Positions 7,343 to 14,794 of a stretch of 33,767 bases of DNA are shown here, piece by piece. A program made the translations under genes and the position numbers. Position 1 is the first letter of the stretch, and every line of letters begins with the position of its first letter. The stretch is from Lachnospiraceae bacterium (GTDB taxonomy: Bacteria > Bacillota > Clostridia > Lachnospirales > Lachnospiraceae): assembly GCA_017449745.1 (NCBI GenBank), contig JAFTFD010000110.1, positions 1-33,767 of the forward strand. The letters run 5' to 3'. The notes below the pieces were generated by a model. That model saw nothing but the letters and a program-made list of their open reading frames with translations. It was not told where the DNA came from and made no database searches.

Positions 7343-8269
7343 ATGGGAAAACTACTGGCTATATGTATCAGTGAAAAAAGAGGGACACAGAAGACACCCA
7401 TCGATGAAGCGCAGCTGAAGATCGACTGGGGGATCGTGGGAGACGCCCATGCCGGCAACTGGCACAGGCAGGTGAGCCTTCTTTCTTTTGAAAAGATCGA
7501 GGATTTTCGCAAAAAAGGCGCGGAGGTGGACTTCGGCGCTTTTGGCGAGAATCTCATCGTGGAGGGCTTTGATCTCTCGAAGCTGCCTGTGGGCACCAGA
7601 TTTAAAGTCGGTAACGCCGCGGAGCTGGAACTGACGCAGATTGGAAAAGAATGCCACAGCCACTGCGCGATCTACAAGGTCATGGGAGATTGCATCATGC
7701 CCAGGGAAGGCGTGTTTACAAGAGTCATCCGGGAGGGAACGATCAGGCCGGGAGATGAAGTGGTCATGACCGAGCCGGCTAAAGACAGGCCCTTTACGGC
7801 AGCTGTCATCACGCTGAGCGACCGCGCTTATAAAGGGGAATATGAGGACAAAAGCGGCCCGCTGATGGCGCAGATCCTGAAAGAAAACGGTTATCAGGTA
7901 GAGGAGGAGCTGGTCCTGCCGGACGGAAGGCCGATGCTGGAGGCCAATCTGAAAAGGCTCGCGGACCAGAGGCAGCTGGATGTTATTTTTACGACCGGCG
8001 GAACAGGGTTATCAGAGAGGGATCTTACCACGGAAGCGACACAGGCTGTCTGTGACAGGATGGCTCCGGGGATCGCGGAAGCCATGCGCTGGTATTCCCT
8101 GCAGATCACTCCGAAGGCCATGCTCAGCAGACAGACGGCAGGGATCCGTAAAAAAACGCTGATCGTGAATATGCCCGGCAGCCCTAAGGCTGTGAAAGAA
8201 GATCTGGACTTTATTCTGGGACCCCTCGCTCATGGCCTTGGGATCCTCAGGGGAACGGATACGGACTGA
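7343..8269 (+). CDS. MOSC domain - MogA/MoaB domain fusion protein
   Basis: The 308-residue protein starts at the ATG at 7343, just after the moaA stop and preceded by AAGGA. Upstream in-frame starts would overlap the end of moaA. Residues ~1-145 are a MOSC domain with the conserved Cys ('TQIGKECHSHCAIYK') that in this family handles sulfur or cofactor persulfide. Residues ~150-305 are a MogA/MoaB-type molybdopterin adenylyltransferase domain ('AAVITLSDRAYKGEYEDKSGP', 'IFTTGGTGLSERDLT', 'MPGSPKAVKE'). The fusion links MPT adenylation with sulfur handling and is known from clostridial molybdenum hydroxylase loci. It is encoded between moaA and modA. Confidence 0.93.
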   Translation: MGKLLAICISEKRGTQKTPIDEAQLKIDWGIVGDAHAGNWHRQVSLLSFEKIEDFRKKGAEVDFGAFGENLIVEGFDLSKLPVGTRFKVGNAAELELTQIGKECHSHCAIYKVMGDCIMPREGVFTRVIREGTIRPGDEVVMTEPAKDRPFTAAVITLSDRAYKGEYEDKSGPLMAQILKENGYQVEEELVLPDGRPMLEANLKRLADQRQLDVIFTTGGTGLSERDLTTEATQAVCDRMAPGIAEAMRWYSLQITPKAMLSRQTAGIRKKTLIVNMPGSPKAVKEDLDFILGPLAHGLGILRGTDTD

Positions 8270-8284
8270 AATGTGGGGTGAAAA

Positions 8285-9238
8285 ATGAGACGCAGACTGG
8301 CTTCTGCAGTATTAGCAGCAGTGATGGCAATTGGTACGGCGGCATGCGGAGCGGCAGCGGTTCCTCCTGCGCAGGCTGGGGATACCACTTTGGAGACCGC
8401 CGGACAAGGTGCCGGACAAGGAAGCAATACGGCTTCAAATATGGCTTCAGAAGAGCCAAAAGAAACAGAAGCAATTGGTAGCATCGGAGAAACGGAAATA
8501 CAGGTCTTCATTGCCGCGAGCCTCAACACGGTCATGCAGAAGATCGCGGAGGAATTCAGCAAGGTTCATCCGGAAATAAAAATCGTCTTTAATGCGGACA
8601 GCTCCGGCAAGCTTCTCACCCAGATCGAAGAAGGCTATGCCTGCGACGTATTCTTCAGCGCCGCGCAGAAGCAGATGAATGCACTGGAGGAAGACGGTCT
8701 CCTGATCGAGGGGACCAGGGCCAACGTCCTGAACAACCAGCTCGTCGTAGTCACCAGAAAGGACAGCAGGACCGCCGTCACAGGACTCGCCGATCTGGAT
8801 AAGGCAGAGAGCATCGCCATGGCAGACGGCAGCGTTCCTGCGGGAAAATATACCAGACAAGCCTTGATGAATCTTGGAATCCTGGAGCAGTCGGAGGACG
8901 CCGCAGCCTATACAACAGAAGAGGTATCCGAAGCGCTTGGCGGCGTGGAGATCAGCGAGCAGAGCAACGTCAGCAAGGTCCTCACCGCCATCGTCGAGGC
9001 TTCCTGCGAGGTCGGCACGACCTATTATTCCGACATTTACGGATATGAGGAGGAACTGCAGATCCTGGAGGTCGTCCCCTATGATCTCACCGGAAATATC
9101 ATCTATCCCATCGCGCAGGTTGTAAATACAGAGGCGGATGAGGCAGAGGTACAGGCAGCCGCGGAATTTGTGGAGTACGTGCTCTCAGATGAAGCTGCCG
9201 CGATCCTGCAGTCCTATTATTTCGATACTGATTTATAA
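8285..9238 (+). CDS. modA: Molybdate ABC transporter substrate-binding lipoprotein ModA
   Basis: The 317-residue protein has a lipoprotein signal peptide (MRRR, hydrophobic stretch, 'IGTAAC' with lipid-modified Cys21) and a flexible Ala/Gly/Gln/Thr-rich linker to ~residue 72. The binding domain has typical ModA features: 'FIAASLNTVMQKIAEEF', 'NADSSGKLLTQIEEGYACDVFFSA' and 'SIAMADGSVPAGKYTRQAL'. It captures molybdate outside the membrane for ModBC. The start has GGGGTG 5 nt upstream and is 15 bp after the MOSC-MogA gene, so uptake is in the cofactor operon. A tungstate preference cannot be excluded from the sequence. Confidence 0.93.
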   Translation: MRRRLASAVLAAVMAIGTAACGAAAVPPAQAGDTTLETAGQGAGQGSNTASNMASEEPKETEAIGSIGETEIQVFIAASLNTVMQKIAEEFSKVHPEIKIVFNADSSGKLLTQIEEGYACDVFFSAAQKQMNALEEDGLLIEGTRANVLNNQLVVVTRKDSRTAVTGLADLDKAESIAMADGSVPAGKYTRQALMNLGILEQSEDAAAYTTEEVSEALGGVEISEQSNVSKVLTAIVEASCEVGTTYYSDIYGYEEELQILEVVPYDLTGNIIYPIAQVVNTEADEAEVQAAAEFVEYVLSDEAAAILQSYYFDTDL

Positions 9239-9257
9239 TTTGCCTTCGGCAGACTAT

Positions 9258-9502
9258 ATTCGCCAGGGGCAGGTGCCTGTGAAATCTGCTTGCGACTGAG
9301 TGCATAGATCCACTTCCTGACCCGCGAATATAGGGAGGGATACATGGCAGCGTTCACGCTGTCATGTAAAGCCGACTGTCTGAGCATACGCGCATCAGCG
9401 CGGATGCGAGTTTGGAGGCGGTGCCCGACAGGAATGAGAGGGGAAGGTTAGTGGATCTGCACGAAATAGCCGCAGATTTCACAGGCACCTGCCCTGGCAA
9501 AT
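9258..9502 (+). ncRNA. Unidentified 245-nt highly structured element between modA and modB
   Basis: The ends form a near-perfect inverted repeat (left arm 9258-9289, right arm 9472-9502, one inserted base and one mismatch). Inside it is a second helix 9300-9314 / 9450-9462 with a 2-nt bulge. The interior holds a 12-bp hairpin with a TTCA loop (9341-9352 / 9357-9368, one G-T pair), helix 9376-9380 / 9427-9431, and hairpin 9384-9393 / 9398-9407 with an ATCA loop. CTATATTCGC at 9254-9263 is also perfectly complementary to 9324-9333, which would compete with the outer helix. G-T pairs and nested branching suggest RNA rather than only DNA symmetry. A 35-codon frame (9344-9451, GGGAGGGA upstream) exists inside but looks incidental. 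A miniature inverted-repeat element is the main alternative. Confidence 0.6.
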
Positions 9503-9541
9503 TTTACATCGAATCCTTTTTATCATCAGAACACAAATGAT

Positions 9542-10249
9542 ATGAATGACATCCTCGTAGTTCTTCAAAAACTGGACTGGAGCCCGCTGGCGATCTCCTT
9601 AAAGACCGGTGCGGCAGCGACAGTGATCTCTTTCTTTCTCGGGATCCTGGCGGCGCGGCGGATCATGTACTGCAAAACAGGATGGAAGGCCGTTCTTGAC
9701 GGGATCCTGACACTGCCGATGGTGCTGCCTCCGACAGTCGCGGGCTTTTTCCTGCTGCTGCTCTTCAGCAAGCGCCGTCTTTTCGGTATTTTTCTGTACG
9801 ACACGTTCGGGATCAAGGTCGTTCAGTCGTGGCTGGGGTGCATCATTGCCGCCACGGTGATCGCTTTCCCGCTTATGTACAGGAATGCGAGAGCGGCTTT
9901 TGAACTGGTGGATATCGACCTGATCCATGCAGGGAGGACACTTGGAATGTCGGATTTCAGGATCTTCCGGGAGATCGTACTGCCGACGGCAGGCCCCGGG
10001 ATCGTTTCCGGGACGATCCTCACCTTTGCGAGGGCGCTTGGAGAGTTTGGAGCAACCTCTATGCTGGCGGGGAACATACCCGGAAAAACGGCGACGATCT
10101 CACAGCGCATCGCGATGGTCATCCAGGACGGCGACTATGTGACAGCCGGGATCTGGGTGTTTGTGGTCATCCTGATCGCCTTTGCCGTGATCTTTCTGAT
10201 GAATATTGCGGCAGGGAAGGCTCTGAAAAAGATTCCGGACTGGCGGTAG
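9542..10249 (+). CDS. modB: Molybdate ABC transporter permease ModB
   Basis: The 235-residue membrane protein has about five or six hydrophobic segments. The EAA-type cytoplasmic loop that contacts the ATPase is 'AGRTLGMSDFRIFREIVLPTAGPGI', followed by the ModB signature 'TFARALGEFGATSMLAGN'. The N-terminal 'LDWSPLAISLKTGAAATVISFFLG' is typical of the family. It is separated from modA by 303 bp, unusually far for an ABC operon, because of the structured element. It is immediately followed by modC. The ATG at 9542 fits the family start, although the ribosome binding site is poor. Confidence 0.95.
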   Translation: MNDILVVLQKLDWSPLAISLKTGAAATVISFFLGILAARRIMYCKTGWKAVLDGILTLPMVLPPTVAGFFLLLLFSKRRLFGIFLYDTFGIKVVQSWLGCIIAATVIAFPLMYRNARAAFELVDIDLIHAGRTLGMSDFRIFREIVLPTAGPGIVSGTILTFARALGEFGATSMLAGNIPGKTATISQRIAMVIQDGDYVTAGIWVFVVILIAFAVIFLMNIAAGKALKKIPDWR

Positions 10250-10277
10250 ATTGGCAGCTGGCACCGTTGCAACAATT

Positions 10278-11351
10278 ATGGAATTTTCTGCAGAAATCAA
10301 AAAATCAATGGGCAGCTTTACCCTGGATATCCACTTCCGGACGGAGGCTAAACGGCTCAGTATACTGGGGGCTTCCGGCTCAGGGAAGAGCATGACGCTT
10401 AAGTCTATTGCCGGCATTGTGACTCCCGATGAGGGAGTGATCAGAGCCGGTGGAAGAGTGCTGTATGACAGTGCCCATGGAATCAATGTCAGGACACAGG
10501 ACAGAAGTGTCGGATATCTTTTTCAGAACTATGCCCTTTTTCCGACCATGTCGGTTGAAAAAAACATTGGCATCGGCGTCCGGGGCAGCAGGGCTGTGAG
10601 GAATGAGCGCGTGCGGGAGATGATCCGGCGCTTTCATCTGGAGGGACTCGAGGACAGGCTTCCCTCCCAGCTCTCCGGCGGACAGCAGCAGAGGACGGCG
10701 ATTGCCAGGATCATGGCATATTCCCCGGAGATCATATTGCTGGATGAACCTTTTTCGGCACTGGACATTTATCTAAAGGACCAGATGCAGCAGGAACTGC
10801 AGTATCAGCTGCGTGATTACGAGGGGACTGTGATCCTGGTCACCCATAGCAGGGACGAGGCCTACCGGTTCAGCGAGGACCTTATGATCGTCGATGAAGG
10901 CAGGATCGCGGCGCAGGGGAAAACAAAAGACGTGTTTTCAAAGCCCGGTACCGTTGCCGCCGCAAAAATATCCGGCTGTAAAAACATCAGCACCGCAAGA
11001 CGGATCGACGATCACACATTTGCGGCGGAGCAGTGGGGAACTACTCTCAGGACCTCTTTCATACTGCCTCAGGATTTCAATGCCGTCGGCTATCGGGCGC
11101 ACGAATTCCTGCCGGTATGGGGAGAGCGAAGAGAGAACTGCATTCCTTTCCTGCTCGAGTCTTCGGCGGAGCTTCAGTTTGAGAAGAATTATTACGTAAG
11201 ACCTGACCGGGAATCTTACACAAGAGAGGATATCCTCACCTGGTTCGTGCAGAGAGACAAGTGGCCGGTCCTCAGTGAAAAGGGGATGCCGGACTACCTG
11301 CAGTTTCAGGAAAAGGATCTCCTGTTTCTGCAGGCCGGATCGAAGGCATAA
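10278..11351 (+). CDS. modC: Molybdate ABC transporter ATP-binding protein ModC
   Basis: The 357-residue protein starts from the ATG at 10278. An in-frame TTG at 10251, immediately after modB, would add nine residues and cannot be ruled out. It has Walker A GASGSGKS (31-38), signature 'LSGGQQQRTAIARIMA', Walker B 'EIILLDEPFSALD' and H-loop 'LVTHSRDEAYRF', all intact. Residues ~235-357 replace the usual MOP/TOBE molybdate-sensing tandem with a divergent region ending 'YLQFQEKDLLFLQ'. Feedback by molybdate may therefore differ from E. coli ModC. It energises ModB in the cytoplasmic membrane. Confidence 0.9.
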   Translation: MEFSAEIKKSMGSFTLDIHFRTEAKRLSILGASGSGKSMTLKSIAGIVTPDEGVIRAGGRVLYDSAHGINVRTQDRSVGYLFQNYALFPTMSVEKNIGIGVRGSRAVRNERVREMIRRFHLEGLEDRLPSQLSGGQQQRTAIARIMAYSPEIILLDEPFSALDIYLKDQMQQELQYQLRDYEGTVILVTHSRDEAYRFSEDLMIVDEGRIAAQGKTKDVFSKPGTVAAAKISGCKNISTARRIDDHTFAAEQWGTTLRTSFILPQDFNAVGYRAHEFLPVWGERRENCIPFLLESSAELQFEKNYYVRPDRESYTREDILTWFVQRDKWPVLSEKGMPDYLQFQEKDLLFLQAGSKA

Positions 11352-11397
11352 GCTGTTTGCAGTTTTTAGTCAGCATTTTATATGAGGTACAGATCAG

Positions 11398-12111
11398 ATG
11401 GAAAAAATAAAGGCAAAGATCGAGTGCCCGATCTGCAAAAAAGTCCATGAGGCAGAGATCCACAGCGTGATCGATATCCGGAAAGAGCCGGAAATGAAAG
11501 ACCGCCTCATGAAAGAGGACCTTTTCGGCTTTCAGTGCCCGGAGTGCGGTTTTTACTCCGACCTGCACTATGATGTCCTCTATGCGGATCCGGAGGCGAA
11601 GCTTTTTATCTATTTATCGGACAGTCCCAGACCTTCCTCCGGAGGCGTTTCGGAACAGGCCCAGGGGACAGATGCCGGAGGACAAAAAGAGTGGGAGCGG
11701 ATCCGGGAAAAGGCAGCACAGAAGGCCGCCGGATGCACAGAAGAAGGCGCGGTACCGCAGGATGCTGTTTTCCGGCTGGTATTTACGCTTGAAGACATGA
11801 AAGAGAAGATCAGGATCTTTGACCACGGCCTGGACGACAGGATCGTTGAAATATTTAAGGGCTTTTCCCTGTCACAGTTCGATTACAGCGAGAACTATTA
11901 CGTGACGGATATCCGCTATGACCTGATCGACGGAAAAGAGTTTTTCCGGATCCGTGTCTCTGACGGGACGGAGCAGTATGTTCTGGATTTTAACGGCGGA
12001 TATGAGCAGATCCTGAATGAGTATATAGAAAAAATACCTCCGATGCGGGGGAGCGTTCCGGTCTGTGTGGACCTGGACTATGCAGCTGCCCTGATCCGGG
12101 AAGGTTTATAA
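11398..12111 (+). CDS. CpXC-domain protein of unknown function
   Basis: The 237-residue protein begins with two CPxC motifs ('IECPICKKVHEAEIHSVI', Cys11/14, and 'FGFQCPECGFYSDLHYDVLY', Cys44/47). This is the CpXC arrangement that probably binds zinc or another metal. A linker rich in Gly, Gln and Ala (about 75-125) joins it to a second half with 'FRLVFTLEDMKEKIRIFDHGLDDRIVEIFKG', a segment seen C-terminal in other CpXC proteins. It lies 46 bp after modC in the same orientation. No function is assigned to this family. Its place here suggests, but does not show, a link to metal handling. Confidence 0.75.
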   Translation: MEKIKAKIECPICKKVHEAEIHSVIDIRKEPEMKDRLMKEDLFGFQCPECGFYSDLHYDVLYADPEAKLFIYLSDSPRPSSGGVSEQAQGTDAGGQKEWERIREKAAQKAAGCTEEGAVPQDAVFRLVFTLEDMKEKIRIFDHGLDDRIVEIFKGFSLSQFDYSENYYVTDIRYDLIDGKEFFRIRVSDGTEQYVLDFNGGYEQILNEYIEKIPPMRGSVPVCVDLDYAAALIREGL

Positions 12112-12187
12112 AGATTTTCAGAGAAACCGCAGGATGGGCGGAAACGGAGACTGCTCATTAGCATTCCGTAAGAGGAGGAATAACCCT

Positions 12188-12496
12188 ATGACAAGGCTCT
12201 TGATCGTATATACCCTGGCACAGGATGTGCCCGTTCAGAAGGCTGTAGACGCCCTGCTGGAGACTGGCAAGGAACTGCCGGGAACAGTGACGATGGGAAT
12301 TTATGACAGAAGCGCCGCGGAAGTGGCGGGGCAGCTTCGATGGATCCCCTATGGCGATCTCGTCCAGGTGCTGGAGTTTCCGGAAGCGGCACAGGCGGAT
12401 GCATGGCAGGATACGGAGGCGGCGAAGGCACAGCGCAGGCGTTGCAGACATATGTTCTCAAACCAGTCGGCATTGACCTTCCCGATCGTGGAGTGA
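12188..12496 (+). CDS. Small hypothetical protein, possible Dabb-like ferredoxin fold
   Basis: The 102-residue protein starts at the ATG at 12188 behind AGAGGAGG (12172-12179). 'MTRLLIVYTLAQDVPVQKAVDALLETGKELPGTVTMGIYD' followed by 'VLEFPEAAQADAWQDT' has the beta-alpha-beta pattern and length of stress-responsive A/B barrel (Dabb) or antibiotic-monooxygenase-like proteins. I could not identify a firm family. Its stop codon overlaps the start of the Crp-family gene (GTGA), suggesting translational coupling and a shared role. Confidence 0.6.
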   Translation: MTRLLIVYTLAQDVPVQKAVDALLETGKELPGTVTMGIYDRSAAEVAGQLRWIPYGDLVQVLEFPEAAQADAWQDTEAAKAQRRRCRHMFSNQSALTFPIVE

Positions 12497-13179
12497 AGCC
12501 GCATCAGGGGGAAGGGCTGCTCTTCTCCCGGGAGCAGATCGATCTTCTCAGAAACGCGGGAAGCCTGATCCATAAAAAGAAAAACTCGGTTCTATGCCGC
12601 GCAGGTACTTCTCCGGAGTACTGCTACTATATTGAATCGGGCTCTGTAGTCGCCTACGAGCACGGCCTCTCAGGAAACGAGCGTATTTTCAACATCAGCT
12701 ATGCGGGCTCGATCATCCTGATCCCCAGCATGGTCATTACGCACAGGCCGAGCCTCAGCTTTAAAACAGCGGAAGATTCTGACCTGATCCGGATCAGCCG
12801 GGATACCCTCTTTTCCCTGATCGCCAGCGATGCGGCATTTTCGGCGGCGCTGATCTATGCGCTTTCCGACAGGCTGATTCAGACAGTGGACCAGTACAGG
12901 CAGAAGGGGACATACACGGTGGAATGGCGCGTCAGCAATCTTCTTCTGGAGGCGGCGGACCGCAGCGGCGTGCCCTATGACGGAAAACTGCTGATCGAGG
13001 AAAAAATAAGCCAGCAGGCCACGGCCGACAGGCTGCAGGTGAACCGGGTAAGTGTCGCCAGGGCTATGCGGAGCCTCAAAGACCACGGGCTGATCGAATA
13101 TATCAACGGTTTTTACTGCGTCCGCAGTCCGGAACAGCTCGAGCGCCATATGCTGTATCTTGAGATGAACGGCAGATGA
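12493..13179 (+). CDS. Crp/Fnr-family transcriptional regulator
   Basis: The 228-residue protein starts at GTG 12493, which overlaps the preceding stop as GTGA. In-frame ATGs further upstream would lie within the previous gene. Residues ~15-125 are a cyclic-nucleotide-binding-like beta-roll ('YCYYIESGSVVAYEHGLSGNERIFNISYAGSIILI'). After a long dimerisation helix, residues ~170-215 are a winged HTH ('ISQQATADRLQVNRVSVARAMRSLKDHGLIEYINGFY'). There is no Cys cluster like that of FNR. It lies just upstream of the hydroxylase structural genes and is a good candidate for their regulator. The effector is unknown. Confidence 0.85.
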   Translation: MKPHQGEGLLFSREQIDLLRNAGSLIHKKKNSVLCRAGTSPEYCYYIESGSVVAYEHGLSGNERIFNISYAGSIILIPSMVITHRPSLSFKTAEDSDLIRISRDTLFSLIASDAAFSAALIYALSDRLIQTVDQYRQKGTYTVEWRVSNLLLEAADRSGVPYDGKLLIEEKISQQATADRLQVNRVSVARAMRSLKDHGLIEYINGFYCVRSPEQLERHMLYLEMNGR

Positions 13180-13248
13180 AAAGATGCTGCACTGCCGTGA
13201 GCGTTAGCAAATGTGAAATGTGCACAAATTCGATAGCGATGATTTGTT

Positions 13249-13280
13249 GTAGCCTGTGTTACGCGTGTAGCACAGGCTAC
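13249..13280. promoter_or_regulatory. 14-bp-stem hairpin in the crp - hydroxylase intergenic region
   Basis: Arms 13249-13262 and 13267-13280 pair completely apart from one T-G pair, with a GCGT loop. No clean T-tract follows (TATGTTGTTACTTAG), so it is a weak terminator candidate. It may be an operator or a leader RNA hairpin instead. A TGTGAAATGTGCACA segment at 13212-13226 nearby faintly resembles a Crp-type site. The rest of 13180-13403 shows no gene. Confidence 0.5.
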
Positions 13281-13403
13281 TATGTTGTTACTTAGTGCTT
13301 TTCGTACAATGGGAAAAGACATATCAGGCTCCCTGCGGCAGTGCCTGTCGTTCGAAAAATCCGGGGAGTCTGCGTAACATAGTTTTTTGCGAAGGAGGGA
13401 AAC

Positions 13404-14291
13404 ATGGTTTTACCTAAGTTTGAATATCTCGCGCCCACGACGCTGGATGAGGCAATGCAGCTTTACAATGAGCTCGGCAGCGGTGCGAAGATCATGGCAG
13501 GCGGTACGGATATCATTCCGCCGATGAGAGACAAGGCTCCGGGCAGCAAGTGCGATTTCCTGATCGATATCAAGCACGTTCCCGGGCTGGATTACATTGA
13601 GTACGACGAGAAACAGGGCCTGAAGATCGGATGCCTGACCAAGCTTTATGACATCCAGACTTCCAAACTGGTCAGGGAAAAGAATCCCGCCGTTGCACAG
13701 GCTGCAAAGTATGTCGCTTCCACGCAGATCCGTCATAAGGGCACCATGGTCGGCAACATCTGCAACGCCTCCCCTTCCTGCGACACAGCTCCCATCCTGA
13801 TCTCCTGCGGCGCTGTCGCCAAGGTGCACGGAAGAGATGCAGACAGAGACCTGCCTTTGGGAGAATTCTTTAAGGGCGTTAAGAAGACCAACCTGGAGCC
13901 CGGGGAGATTGTCACAGGTCTTGTGATCCCGCCTCTGGCAGAGGATGAGTGCGCTGCGTACATCAAGTTTTCCGTCAGAAAGGCCATGGATCTGGCGATC
14001 GTAGGCGTCGCTGCATGGCTCAAGATGGACGGCAAAAAGGTCGTGGACGCCAGGATCACACTTGGCGCCGTCGCAATTACACCTGTCCGTGCATACAATG
14101 CGGAGAAAGCCCTGATCGGCAATGAGATCTCCGATGAGCTGCTGCAGAAGGTCGGCGTGGCTGCCATGTCTGACTGCAAACCGATCTCGGATGTCCGCGC
14201 GTCTGCAGAATACCGCCATGATATGGTCAGGGTATTCACCAAGAGAGCGATCATGAAGGCACTCGAGGGATATAAGGAGGGCGAGATCTGA
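13404..14291 (+). CDS. Molybdenum hydroxylase FAD-binding subunit (XdhB/CoxM type)
   Basis: A 295-residue protein of the CO dehydrogenase/xanthine dehydrogenase medium-subunit family. It binds FAD and passes electrons from the [2Fe-2S] subunit to an acceptor. FAD-binding segments are 'IMAGGTDIIPPMRD' (residues ~31-44) and 'TQIRHKGTMVGNICNASPSCDTAPIL' (~108-133). No additional [4Fe-4S] insertion of the 4-hydroxybenzoyl-CoA reductase type is visible. The ATG has GGAGGG 6 nt upstream. Its stop overlaps the start of the [2Fe-2S] subunit (ATGA-type overlap). Codons are strongly biased (ATC, AAG, CTG), consistent with high expression. Confidence 0.93.
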   Translation: MVLPKFEYLAPTTLDEAMQLYNELGSGAKIMAGGTDIIPPMRDKAPGSKCDFLIDIKHVPGLDYIEYDEKQGLKIGCLTKLYDIQTSKLVREKNPAVAQAAKYVASTQIRHKGTMVGNICNASPSCDTAPILISCGAVAKVHGRDADRDLPLGEFFKGVKKTNLEPGEIVTGLVIPPLAEDECAAYIKFSVRKAMDLAIVGVAAWLKMDGKKVVDARITLGAVAITPVRAYNAEKALIGNEISDELLQKVGVAAMSDCKPISDVRASAEYRHDMVRVFTKRAIMKALEGYKEGEI

Positions 14292-14788
14292 TGAAAAAAA
14301 TACTGAGTTTTACATTAAACGGAGAGCCCTGCGAGGTTCTGTGCGAAGATAACCGTTCCCTGCTGGACCTGATCCGCGATGATCTGGGCCTGACAGGAAC
14401 GAAAAAAGGATGTGAAGAGGCGGAGTGCGGTGCCTGCACGGTCATGATCGACGGCCGTCCCGTCAACAGCTGCGCTACCCTGGCAAGAGAAGTGGAAGGG
14501 TGCGAGGTCCTCACCGTCGAAGGCCTGGCAAAGGACGGAAAACTCACTCCCCTGCAGAAGCAGTTCATTGACAAGTGGGCTTTCCAGTGCGGCTACTGCA
14601 CACCCGGCATGATCATGTCGGCCAAGGCGCTTCTGGATCACAATCCGAATCCGACCGAGCAGGAGATCCGCGAGGCGATCGAAGGAAACCTCTGCAGATG
14701 CACGGGTTACGCAAAGATCGTCGAGGCGATCCAGGCGACAGCTGCCGAGATGGCGGAAATGGCTGCTGCGCAGAAAGGAGAGGTGTAA
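14291..14788 (+). CDS. Molybdenum hydroxylase [2Fe-2S] subunit (XdhC/CoxS type)
   Basis: The 165-residue small subunit carries two [2Fe-2S] clusters. The first, plant-ferredoxin type, is bound by 'GCEEAECGACTVMIDG' and a following Cys in 'PVNSCATLA'. The second is bound by 'QCGYCTPGMIM' and 'GNLCRCTGYAKIVEAI'. All eight cysteines expected for the family are present. The length is normal (150-165). It starts within the stop codon of the FAD subunit and is followed after 6 bp by the large subunit, so all three are one translational unit. It relays electrons between the Mo site and FAD. Confidence 0.97.
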   Translation: MKKILSFTLNGEPCEVLCEDNRSLLDLIRDDLGLTGTKKGCEEAECGACTVMIDGRPVNSCATLAREVEGCEVLTVEGLAKDGKLTPLQKQFIDKWAFQCGYCTPGMIMSAKALLDHNPNPTEQEIREAIEGNLCRCTGYAKIVEAIQATAAEMAEMAAAQKGEV

Positions 14789-14794
14789 TCGTCC

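Noticed and set aside
9344-9451. 35-codon frame with GGGAGGGA upstream inside the structured element
   Set aside because: It overlaps the hairpins exactly, has an Arg/Cys-rich sequence of no known family and looks like a by-product of the RNA structure.
9258-9502. Group II intron fragment or known RNA (SRP, 6S, RNase P, tmRNA)
   Set aside because: No domain V-like hairpin, no intron-encoded protein, and none of the conserved cores of these RNAs are seen.
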